A stretch of 34,114 nucleotides of DNA, taken from a virus. This document shows positions 26,905 through 34,114 of this stretch, piece after piece. The position numbers were made by a program, and so were the translations under genes. Under the pieces are notes generated by a model. That model worked only from the letters and a program-made list of their open reading frames with translations. It did no database searches and was not told where the DNA came from. How positions within the stretch are numbered: position 1 is the stretch's first letter; every line of letters begins with the position of its first letter. Location of the stretch: IMG/VR virus record IMGVR_UViG_3300047471_000117, positions 1 to 34,114 of that record; one strand, written 5' to 3'.

Positions 26905-28620
26905 TTAGTTGGACGCCGTAATGATCCAATTGCTGCTATCGGACCATAGGTCCGCCCACTTGCCCGCCGTGGCTGCAAGGATGGCCGTGCCCGCTGAACC
27001 GCCGGCCAGAGGCACCACATTGGAACTATCGGAAACAACCGCCTGTGCCTGGATGGTCACTATCCGGATGGTCCGCCCGGAGTAAGCCAAGGCATCCGGC
27101 AACGTTAGCGTCACCGTCCCCGCGCGGTTGGCGATGATGCAATTGTCGGTGCTGAGAACCGTGCGCGAGGCCCCAGTCTCGGTTGCTGGAGTGTTCTGCC
27201 TTATGTTGAGACTGCTCTTGAAGCCGGTCGGCGTCATCAGGCCAATCTGAGTCCCGGCACGCCCATTGGAATTGAAGATAACCGACCCGGCACCCTTGGC
27301 CCAGATCACCGGGCTGCAATCGGTCGATGATCCGGTGCCGCCAATGGCCGGCGCCCCAGCGCCACTCCCCTCGACCTGGATGTAATCAGCACTCCCCGTG
27401 CCCAACTGAGTTGCCCCAAGATTTTGGAAGAAGCCGGACTGAACGGCCGCGCCCATGGCACCGCTGCCAGTCGGATTGATTACCGCGGCAAACGTCAGGT
27501 CCACCGAGTTCGACTTGTTGAAGGTGCAGTTGCTGATAATCGTGTTGTAGTCGGCGCCGACAAAGGTGCTGGTCGCCTGGAAGTCGAGCGCCCCGCCTGC
27601 TGTCGAGAAGACGCAGCCATCGACCAGCCCACCGATCACCGAGTCGAAGGCAATGCCGACACCTGAGTTGTTATTGATGATGCTGTCTCGAACCACGATG
27701 CCGGTGCAACGATGCGTGGCATCGGCCCGCACCTTGATGCCCGTCACGCCATTGCCGATGGTCGTTCCGGTGATCTCGACCGAATTGGACCCAGCCGCAA
27801 TGTCGATTACCGATACATGGCCATCGAGAAAACAGGAATTGATGTTGATGTTGGCCATGCCGCCGGTGGTCACGACGCTGTTTCCCAGCACCACCGCACT
27901 GTCAGGTCCGCCATCGACTGCCGTATTTGTGATGTCGAAAACGAAGATGTCCTTGTCTACCACGATGGCGTTTGTGTTGCCGAAGAACAGGCTGTTGGTA
28001 ATCCTCACCGCCTGCGGCTGCGTCGTTGAATAGGTCATGAAGATGCCGGTCGTATCCGAGCCAGCCGACACGAAATTGTCGATCACGCAGTTGATGAAGC
28101 GGTCGTCGGTATAGATGCCGAACGTATTGTGGTCTGTGTTGCAGTTGGTCAGAGTTGCTACGTCAGCGGCGGAATAATGGAAGGCGTGCGTGCAGTTTGT
28201 GATCTTCACGTTGTCTATAACCGTGTAATCACCGATGATCTTGATGCCCTTCGGAGTGATGTTATTGCCGTGTAGATAGATGCCGGACACCTGACAGGCA
28301 TCGTCCACGCTGAGAATGAAATCTGCGGGCGGAGTAAGAGGCTTCAGGATTGTGGTGAACTTATTTTCCCCGATCAATTTTTTTTGAGCAGCCATCACCA
28401 CGCCGCCCACGTTGTAGGTTCCAACCGGCACGAATACGCTATCGTTGGCCGCGAACGCAGCAGTGAACGCCGCCGAGTCATCAGTTGACCCGTTACCTGT
28501 CGCGCCATAATTCAAAACGCTTGGCAATACGCTATTGAGAAGATAGGCAAAATCCACATCCAGATATGATGCCGGAACATTGCCCGCCGGTTGCGTTCCG
28601 AAGATGTTGGGGACGGTCAT
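26905..28620 (-). CDS. Tailspike with pectate-lyase-like beta-helix
   Basis: The product has 571 residues. After a short virion-binding N-terminus it has LNYGATGNGSTDDSAAFTAA (about 36-55), the signature of the Pectate_lyase_3/beta-helix superfamily. Long runs of short strands rich in Asn, Thr, Val and Gly follow, with repeated N-C, I-D and I-x-N turns, to about 410. The C-terminal 90 residues form a separate beta domain (CIIANRAGTVTLTLPD). Such spikes bind and often cleave capsule or LPS. AAGGT precedes the ATG and overlaps the fibre gene stop. An A8 run (plus 28378-28385) lies within the coding sequence. Confidence 0.82.
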   Translation of the reverse strand: MTVPNIFGTQPAGNVPASYLDVDFAYLLNSVLPSVLNYGATGNGSTDDSAAFTAAFAANDSVFVPVGTYNVGGVVMAAQKKLIGENKFTTILKPLTPPADFILSVDDACQVSGIYLHGNNITPKGIKIIGDYTVIDNVKITNCTHAFHYSAADVATLTNCNTDHNTFGIYTDDRFINCVIDNFVSAGSDTTGIFMTYSTTQPQAVRITNSLFFGNTNAIVVDKDIFVFDITNTAVDGGPDSAVVLGNSVVTTGGMANININSCFLDGHVSVIDIAAGSNSVEITGTTIGNGVTGIKVRADATHRCTGIVVRDSIINNNSGVGIAFDSVIGGLVDGCVFSTAGGALDFQATSTFVGADYNTIISNCTFNKSNSVDLTFAAVINPTGSGAMGAAVQSGFFQNLGATQLGTGSADYIQVEGSGAGAPAIGGTGSSTDCSPVIWAKGAGSVIFNSNGRAGTQIGLMTPTGFKSSLNIRQNTPATETGASRTVLSTDNCIIANRAGTVTLTLPDALAYSGRTIRIVTIQAQAVVSDSSNVVPLAGGSAGTAILAATAGKWADLWSDSSNWIITASN

Positions 28621-28629
28621 CAGTTTACC

Positions 28630-29829
28630 TTAGACATAATGTTCTTCAACCGTGATGAAGCCATCAGCGCCAGCGCCACCTGTCGCAGCAGCCGTTCCGG
28701 TTCCAATGCCTCCCGCCCCGCTCGCTCCAATGGTGTACGTATAAGTCCCAGCCGGAGAACCGATGATCAGCTCGGCATATTCACCCGAGCCACCACCGCT
28801 GCCGCCTGCCGTCGTGCCGCCTGACACTGCACCGCCGCCACCACCTCCTGTATTAGTGGCTCCCGCTGCTCCATTCTGTCCGGCCGTTGGTACAGCAATC
28901 GTCGGTCCCCCTCCACCAAAGAAGGGAGAACTACCGCCCGTCGCAGTGCTATTGATGGTAGCACCGCTGGCAAAGATGCTGCCGCCACCGGCCTGGCCTG
29001 GAACGCGCAGGGTCGCAGTTCCAGTTCCGGCCGTACCTCCCGCGCCACCCGTCGCAACTGGCGTTCCACCCGTGTTTCCGGTTCCTGGCGAGCCACCTGC
29101 CGCATGGATGGCATTGAAGATCGTATCACCGCCTGCCGTGCCATTCGGTCCGGTCGTGCCCCCTGATCCACCACCACCACCACCCGCACCGACAAAGCGA
29201 ACCTTGATCCACTTCGCTCCAGCAGGCGTCGTATAAGTTGCCGCCGAACCGCTGGTGAAATTCTGTGTCGTGGGGGATGTAGTATTGACTCCCGGCGTCG
29301 GGGTTTGCAGATGGAATGTCGGCGTCGCGCTGGCAACGATCACATCATAGAGCCCATTCAGGGTGATATCTCCAGCCCGCAGGGCTGTTCCGTTGGCCCA
29401 ACTGATAACGCCGGCTGTCAAACCATTGACAGCCAATGTCGGCGTTGTCGTCAGGCTGGTGTGAATCGCCTTGAAGCGGAACGCCTGTCCGACAGCATAG
29501 GCGCTAATGGCAGGAACGGGTGCGATGGCATAGAGATCGGCCGTGCCAGTATCAATCGCATAGACACCCGCTCCACTGACCAGCTGGCTCATGTTGGCGG
29601 CATCGGTCGAGAGAACGCCGTTGCCAACGCCCTTCAACCGGAAACCTGAGAAGGGAATATCCGCTGCCACCGTGCTCTGGCCATCCTTGCAGATCATGGT
29701 AGATAGACCAGCCGCAATCGCTGCCAGCAGTGTATTCCAGTCCGTGGGCGTCGCCGCCTGTCCGGAGATGGCGGGGCTCCATGAGCCGGGCAAGCTTGGG
29801 GGAGTCCATGTGCCGCCTGAGAAACCCAT
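28630..29829 (-). CDS. Tail fibre / receptor-binding protein with Gly-rich C-domain
   Basis: The product has 399 residues. The N-terminal 200 residues are beta-rich and typical of virion attachment and shaft domains (GFRLKGVGNGVLSTDAANMS; AYAVGQAFRFKAIH). A coiled core is followed by a highly Gly-rich region from about 215 (GAGGGGGGSGGTTGPNGTAG, with many GG and G-x-G), resembling the polyglycine-helix tips of some phage adhesins. The end returns to strands (GTYTYTIGASG; GFITVEEHYV). It overlaps the ejection protein gene stop by one base (TAATG). It probably attaches to the host cell with the tailspike. Confidence 0.75.
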   Translation of the reverse strand: MGFSGGTWTPPSLPGSWSPAISGQAATPTDWNTLLAAIAAGLSTMICKDGQSTVAADIPFSGFRLKGVGNGVLSTDAANMSQLVSGAGVYAIDTGTADLYAIAPVPAISAYAVGQAFRFKAIHTSLTTTPTLAVNGLTAGVISWANGTALRAGDITLNGLYDVIVASATPTFHLQTPTPGVNTTSPTTQNFTSGSAATYTTPAGAKWIKVRFVGAGGGGGGSGGTTGPNGTAGGDTIFNAIHAAGGSPGTGNTGGTPVATGGAGGTAGTGTATLRVPGQAGGGSIFASGATINSTATGGSSPFFGGGGPTIAVPTAGQNGAAGATNTGGGGGGAVSGGTTAGGSGGGSGEYAELIIGSPAGTYTYTIGASGAGGIGTGTAAATGGAGADGFITVEEHYV

Positions 29830-32045
29830 TATTGCTCTCCACCAACTTGACCGGCGCCAATGATGCCAGATTGACTTGCGCTACCCCGCAGAGCCTTGGC
29901 CAGCCGCTTTTGATTCATCTCTGCGATGCGTTGCAATATCTTCTGGTTTTCGGCCGGATTGGTCTGGCTCAACAGTTTTGCCAACTGTTCCCGCGTTCCT
30001 TCCGTCATCGGGCGCGTCCCGACGTTCTTTATAAAAGACTTTGCCACATCCATGGCAGCGCCTCCTAGATCGCCTCGCATGGCGGCTTCCGCACCGGGAA
30101 TGTTTTCCTCCGCTGCTGCCGTCATGCGTCTGCCCGTAGGAGAGCCGCCCATGACATTCACATGGGTCTTGCCATATAGGCGCTCCGCCTGGGATGCATT
30201 GACAAGACCCTGCGTATTCTCCTGCCCGATAACGGGAGCAAGACGCTTCTGGATGATCGTATTTCCCACGATGTCGCGCGCCAATTGATGTGGGCCAGCT
30301 TCTCCCTGCGCCAGGGCCGTGTTGAAATCGGATGCAATGCCTGTCCGAAGTCCTTGCGTCACTTCTGGCGCCTGACCAGCCACTTCACGCTGAATAAGTT
30401 CCGGGGTTACAGCCTGCGCGCGTTCGCCCAATCCTCTGGCGCGGAAGGTCTGTCCCTTTTCCATCGCATCGAGAATGTCGCTATGCAGCTTGTACGAAGT
30501 ATCAGCCTCTTTGACCAAAGGCATGCTTTCATGCAGCGCGGCTTTGTATCTCTGCGCCACATCGCCAGCAGGTTTTGCGAAATTGAAGCCTTCCTGCTGA
30601 TAGAGTTTGCTGGCCGTCGATTGAATCGCTTCCTTTACCTGATGATCTAGGTCAACAGGATCGATCGGCACACCATGATCCACGTGCCATTGTTCGATGG
30701 TTTTCCTGATCTTGGAAATCGCAGTCGTGGAATTTAGCGCCTGCAATTCGGCATTGGGCGTGTATCCAGCGGCTCGGGCTGCTGCAAAAGCCTGATCTCC
30801 AGTATTCTTTAGCGTATTCGTAGCCGCTTCGTGCGCCTGGAAATAGTTGGGCGCGCCACCGACATATTGATTTACCGCCTCCCCCATGCGTTCGCCGGTT
30901 CCTGCGGCGCGATTCTCCAGAGCGGTTTCCATCACGTCTTGGCCGCCATGGCCCTTGGTCACAACCAGTTCTGCCTCTCCGCGAAGACGCTTGCCAATAT
31001 CCGCAAGCATCGTGGCGGGACCGATTTCCCGAATCTTCGCTATGGCTTGTGCTGGCGTATAGCCTTGCTGCTTCAGCGTATCGGCAAGTCTCGCATAGGC
31101 GGCATTGACTTCGATATTCTCAGCAGTGCCCTTTAATTTCTCTGCAACTCGCTGGCGAAAAGGCGCGGCAGCCTCAGGCGCTGCCCTGGCTTCGGCAAGC
31201 CCTGCGCCCATGTCGCTATAGGGCGCCGTTTCAACCATCTTGGGAGTGATCGGGGCCTCGGCAGGAAAGAGATTGCCGCGAATCTCTGCTGCCGTTGGTC
31301 CTGAGCCCTCGAAGACGCTTCCTAATTTATTCAGGACTTTGGGAGCGGCATAGGTGTAGGCACCTCGCGCAGCAATGCCGAGCGGAACTCCGGCCACGCC
31401 TCCAATGCCGCCCCAGAGAGCTCCCGATGCGGCGCCTTCCTTGGCACTTTGCAAGCGGCTTTCCGAAAGAGGGGCGCCCTCACCTTCCAGATAACCCGAT
31501 ACACCACCTTGAGCGCCACCAAGACCAAGGCCAGCGACTCCTCCGTAAAGTGTGCGGCCAATGACACCTGCAGGAGCAGCACCAGCAATGGCAGGAGCGA
31601 GGGGTGCAAGGCCAGCAACCGAACCGGCAATCTTTGTTCCCCCAGCAACATAGGGATGGGCTGCCTCAAACGTTCTTGCTCCCTGTTTTTCCTTCGCCAA
31701 TTCGGCTGCATATCTCTCGTCATAGGTCGGAGCTGTGGAAACCGTCTGATCTGGAACCTGTGCTTCTCCTGCCAGCTTCAGTTCAGGACCGCGCATCATC
31801 CAGTTTGAAAACTCAGGCAATGCCGCTCGCACGGCCGCAGTCGCCATATGACCGCCACCCTGCAGGACCCCTTGCCCGAACTCACGCGCGAGATTGTCGC
31901 CAGTGATCGATGTCTTGCGTTCACTCTGGAGAGCCGCAATCGTTGCCGGATGGCTATTCAGCGCATCGGTAATCTCTGCCGGCGAGAGCGTATCCGGCAG
32001 CTTGGCAATGCTGCCATCCGGCATGGTGAAGGTAAGGTCTGCCAT
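29829..32045 (-). CDS. Large internal virion (ejection-type) protein
   Basis: The 738-residue product starts MADLTFTMPDGSIAKLPDTL, a short beta domain seen at the front of several phage internal proteins. A Gly/Ala-rich hydrophobic stretch (GGTKIAGSVAGLAPLAPAIA; LYGGVAGLGLGGAQGGV) that could enter a membrane follows at about 130-235. The remainder is a long helical region with charged repeats. Proteins of this composition, after another internal protein and before fibre genes, are usually ejected with DNA to form a channel across the envelope. It is a podovirus-type feature. It begins immediately after the upstream gene stop. Confidence 0.65.
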   Translation of the reverse strand: MADLTFTMPDGSIAKLPDTLSPAEITDALNSHPATIAALQSERKTSITGDNLAREFGQGVLQGGGHMATAAVRAALPEFSNWMMRGPELKLAGEAQVPDQTVSTAPTYDERYAAELAKEKQGARTFEAAHPYVAGGTKIAGSVAGLAPLAPAIAGAAPAGVIGRTLYGGVAGLGLGGAQGGVSGYLEGEGAPLSESRLQSAKEGAASGALWGGIGGVAGVPLGIAARGAYTYAAPKVLNKLGSVFEGSGPTAAEIRGNLFPAEAPITPKMVETAPYSDMGAGLAEARAAPEAAAPFRQRVAEKLKGTAENIEVNAAYARLADTLKQQGYTPAQAIAKIREIGPATMLADIGKRLRGEAELVVTKGHGGQDVMETALENRAAGTGERMGEAVNQYVGGAPNYFQAHEAATNTLKNTGDQAFAAARAAGYTPNAELQALNSTTAISKIRKTIEQWHVDHGVPIDPVDLDHQVKEAIQSTASKLYQQEGFNFAKPAGDVAQRYKAALHESMPLVKEADTSYKLHSDILDAMEKGQTFRARGLGERAQAVTPELIQREVAGQAPEVTQGLRTGIASDFNTALAQGEAGPHQLARDIVGNTIIQKRLAPVIGQENTQGLVNASQAERLYGKTHVNVMGGSPTGRRMTAAAEENIPGAEAAMRGDLGGAAMDVAKSFIKNVGTRPMTEGTREQLAKLLSQTNPAENQKILQRIAEMNQKRLAKALRGSASQSGIIGAGQVGGEQ

Positions 32046-33650
32046 TTACTGCAAGACCCAGCCCTTGCCGGGAATGAATTGATGCGTCGGAGCCTGTGGC
32101 GCTGCTGCTGCTGGTGCCCCGCCAGGACCCGCCTGGATGGTTCGCGGTCCCGGCTGTGGTTGCACGTTCGTCACGACAGGCTGGCCGGGCTCTCCGGGCT
32201 GGCCGACATCGAACGGGGCAGGGAACATCTCGGGCCGCGCGCCCTTATTGATCGCCATTGCCTGCGCCACATGTGATTTGATGACTTCGTTAGCTGTCAT
32301 CTTCGCATTGGTATGGGCGCGGTCTACTGCTTCCACCAAACCGGCGCGCTCATCTGCCGTCAATACGCCGTGTCCCGCCAACCTGTTTGCATATTCGCGG
32401 ACTTTCTCGCCCACTCCGCTTTCCTTCTTCAGATCATCCACGGAGGTCACTGCGCCAATCTTAGGAGCAATTACCGCCACGGCATTCATCAGCAGTTGGC
32501 TGTCTGTGTGGTTGTCATGGGTTGGCAGGCTCGCAATCTGCTTGACCGTATTCACTAGCGGTATCTGGGCATAAATTGGCGCGGCAACATTCTGGGCAGC
32601 CTCAGCGCGGGAGCGAACATCTCGCATCTGGGAGGTTCTTTCTTCATTGGCAGTCGTAGCCGCCATCTCGGCTTGCTTGGTGAGAATCGCCTGCTTTTCT
32701 TTGATGTGATTCTGAATCTGGGCATGAGCTTCCGAGGCAGTCAGCTGGCCAATATTGTGCTGGCGAATGACGTTAGCCACGAATGCCGGATCAGGCTGCG
32801 CCGTGGGAATGTTGTAGCCGCCGGTGCCGCCTGCTGGGTTAGCTTGTGCAACTTGAGCGCCACCGCCTGACAATGCTTTCGCGTAGACTTCCGGCGGCTG
32901 GACCGCCTGCGCGCCATGCTCGGCACCATGCACGCCTCGAGCAAAAGCCGCTGCGGTTGCAGGATCATTCATGTCGAGAGGCTTAGTTGGGTCAAGACCA
33001 CCGATCGAGGCTACATTCTTCGCCCATTGAAGCGGATCGTTGGCTCCATCACCCGTAGGAGCATATCTCTGGCCAATCTGAATGAGATTCATTGGCTGGC
33101 CATTGTTGAACTTTGCCGGATATGCTTTGACGGTGTTAACGGCTAATTGAACGCCTTGATCGAACGTTTGCGGTTGGGCAAATCCATTGCCTTCCCGAAC
33201 ATTGCCTATGTTGTTTGGATTGACTCCGCCTCCCGCTCCCGCTTGCTGTGGTTGTCCACCACCTAGCCCATATTGGGCCGTCAAGGCATCGCTGCCGACT
33301 TTGGCCAGTGCCATCTTGCGTGCAAAGTCCGCCTGACCCTGCATGATCGGCACTGCCGTTTCAGCAAGCATCGGATGGGATTTAATCAGTTCGCCCACAT
33401 CGGGCATCTTCAATGGATCGGCACCATAGGACTTGTAAAAGTCCGCCAGAGCCGCAGCATCGCCTGCCTGCTGTTCCTTGGCCTGATTAAAGGCTCGGCC
33501 CTGCATGTAACCGCCCAATCCGCCCTGCAATGCTCTTGCAAGGCCCTCCAATGGAGAATGCACGGGGGCCGTGCTCATGCCCGTCTTGAGATTCTCCTGA
33601 GACAATCCATAGCTGGGATTCATCATCAGGTATTGGGCGAGCGTAGGCAT
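32046..33650 (-). CDS. Internal virion protein with muralytic-like domain
   Basis: The product has 534 residues. An N-terminal helical region precedes a central domain at about 143-246, with NPNNIGNVREGNGF, QTFDQGVQLAVNTVKAYP, LIQIGQRYAPTGDGAND and VASIGGLDP. This is the N-x-I-G-N / R-x-A-P pattern of a peptidoglycan-processing fold, also found in the lysis enzyme at 26006-26461. The C-terminal half is helical and Ala/Gln-rich with a Pro-rich end. As a virion protein it probably opens the peptidoglycan during DNA injection. The ATG overlaps the preceding gene stop by one base (TAATG). Confidence 0.72.
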   Translation of the reverse strand: MPTLAQYLMMNPSYGLSQENLKTGMSTAPVHSPLEGLARALQGGLGGYMQGRAFNQAKEQQAGDAAALADFYKSYGADPLKMPDVGELIKSHPMLAETAVPIMQGQADFARKMALAKVGSDALTAQYGLGGGQPQQAGAGGGVNPNNIGNVREGNGFAQPQTFDQGVQLAVNTVKAYPAKFNNGQPMNLIQIGQRYAPTGDGANDPLQWAKNVASIGGLDPTKPLDMNDPATAAAFARGVHGAEHGAQAVQPPEVYAKALSGGGAQVAQANPAGGTGGYNIPTAQPDPAFVANVIRQHNIGQLTASEAHAQIQNHIKEKQAILTKQAEMAATTANEERTSQMRDVRSRAEAAQNVAAPIYAQIPLVNTVKQIASLPTHDNHTDSQLLMNAVAVIAPKIGAVTSVDDLKKESGVGEKVREYANRLAGHGVLTADERAGLVEAVDRAHTNAKMTANEVIKSHVAQAMAINKGARPEMFPAPFDVGQPGEPGQPVVTNVQPQPGPRTIQAGPGGAPAAAAPQAPTHQFIPGKGWVLQ

Positions 33651-34114
33651 TATCGGCCGCCCGCTATTGAACGACCAGCAGTTCCTCCAATATATGCGCC
33701 CATTGGGCCGCCAAAGGCAGCGCCCAATCCTGCTCCAGCAAGGCCAAACAGGCCGCCCATTGTTGCGTTATTGGATGCCTGATTTTGCTGATATTGCTGC
33801 AATTGTCCCTGATAGGAGGCATAGGCGGGGCTGGTGACATCGGTCGCCGCGACCTGTCCCGCGCTTGCCGGGGCATAGGTCGGCTGCTGCACGCCACCGC
33901 CAAAGCCCAGCAATGCGGAGTAGTCCTGCAGCGGTTGATTATGGATCTGCTGGGCCTGCGCGAGGTTCTGACCCGCCACGTTGCCGGCGTTGATGACGCC
34001 CTGATTTGCTATGTCCGTCCGTTGCTGCTCGAGCGGAAGCAATGCGTTGCTGTAGGCATCCGATCCCGCCTGGATGCCCTGGTTGGCAAGCTGGGCCTTC
34101 TGTTGTGCCAGTTG
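33650..34114 (-). CDS. Ala/Gln-rich internal virion or tail protein, 5' end outside window
   Basis: The frame is open from the right edge of the window (residues reading LAQQKAQLANQGIQAGSDAY before an internal TTG) to its stop at 33650. The start codon therefore lies beyond the window. The visible 154 residues are rich in Gln, Ala and Gly and include a Gly-rich hydrophobic segment (GGLFGLAGAGLGAAFGGPMG) that could interact with membrane. It is coupled to the muralytic-domain protein by a TAATG overlap. It is probably an ejection protein of the same group. Confidence 0.65.
   Translation of the reverse strand, partial: QLAQQKAQLANQGIQAGSDAYSNALLPLEQQRTDIANQGVINAGNVAGQNLAQAQQIHNQPLQDYSALLGFGGGVQQPTYAPASAGQVAATDVTSPAYASYQGQLQQYQQNQASNNATMGGLFGLAGAGLGAAFGGPMGAYIGGTAGRSIAGGR

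Noticed and set aside
28763-29236. Pro-rich plus-strand frame of 157 codons
   Set aside because: Poly-proline arises from the complement of the Gly-rich fibre coding region; it has no independent support.
1-34114. Integrase, attachment site, tRNA genes, IS elements, CRISPR array
   Set aside because: None was seen on either strand; the only lysogeny-like element is the small repressor with its operators, which lytic phages also can have.

Overview
The window is one continuous stretch of a tailed double-stranded DNA phage (Caudovirales type), about 34 kb, with both ends lying inside genes. Virion genes point to a short-tailed podovirus-like particle: a roughly 700-residue portal protein, a scaffold, a coat protein, large internal (ejection-type) virion proteins, a beta-helix tailspike, and no tape-measure or contractile-tail gene in view. 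The host must be Gram-negative because an overlapping inner/outer spanin pair is present. Base composition and gene style fit a moderately GC-rich proteobacterium, perhaps an alphaproteobacterium; this is a weak inference. No integrase, tRNA, IS element or CRISPR array was seen. One small Cro/YdaS-like repressor sits at the divergent control region.

Layout: (1) 1-10,608, minus strand: packaging and head module, transcribed leftward as small terminase-like protein, large terminase, GIY-YIG-like protein, portal, small proteins, a repeat-rich fibre-like protein, a coiled-coil protein, a GT2-like glycosyltransferase, a hypothetical protein, scaffold, coat and decoration-like protein. A strong intrinsic terminator follows, then an AT-hook protein and a truncated Pro/Ala-rich protein. 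(2) 10,644-17,749, minus strand: an unusual sugar cassette with a TPR plus GT9-like (heptosyltransferase-like) protein, a GT-A-like protein, a sugar O-methyltransferase, an HldE-type adenylyltransferase, an HldE-type kinase, FkbM- and TylF-type methyltransferases and a 2-oxoglutarate dioxygenase, with small proteins between. (3) 17,736-20,691, minus strand: a ribbon-helix-helix protein, an adenine-type DNA methyltransferase, replication proteins and a DUF1064 nuclease-like protein. (4) 20,808-21,051: divergent control region with tandem operators. (5) 21,051-25,149, plus strand: early operon with small membrane and zinc proteins, a Rad52-like annealing protein, NinB, HNH nuclease and C5 cytosine methyltransferase. 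(6) 25,176-34,114, minus strand: lysis genes (spanins, small membrane proteins, muralytic enzyme), tailspike, glycine-rich fibre and ejection proteins.

Genes are packed with 1-17 nt stop/start overlaps (ATGA, GTGA, TGATG, TAATG), implying long translationally coupled operons. Four genes that begin transcription units (10,608 minus, 19,962 minus, 20,975 minus, 21,051 plus) each have a -10-like hexamer ending exactly 7 nt before the ATG, which suggests leaderless mRNAs.

The most interesting content is the sugar cassette. The kinase and adenylyltransferase catalyse the two dedicated nucleotide-activation steps toward ADP-heptose, and the TPR/GT9-like enzyme belongs to the family that contains ADP-heptose users. 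Three methyltransferases and a second GT-like enzyme could decorate the product. I read it as a phage-encoded ADP-heptose glycosylation and methylation system, aimed at the host surface or at virion proteins. Its target cannot be read from sequence.
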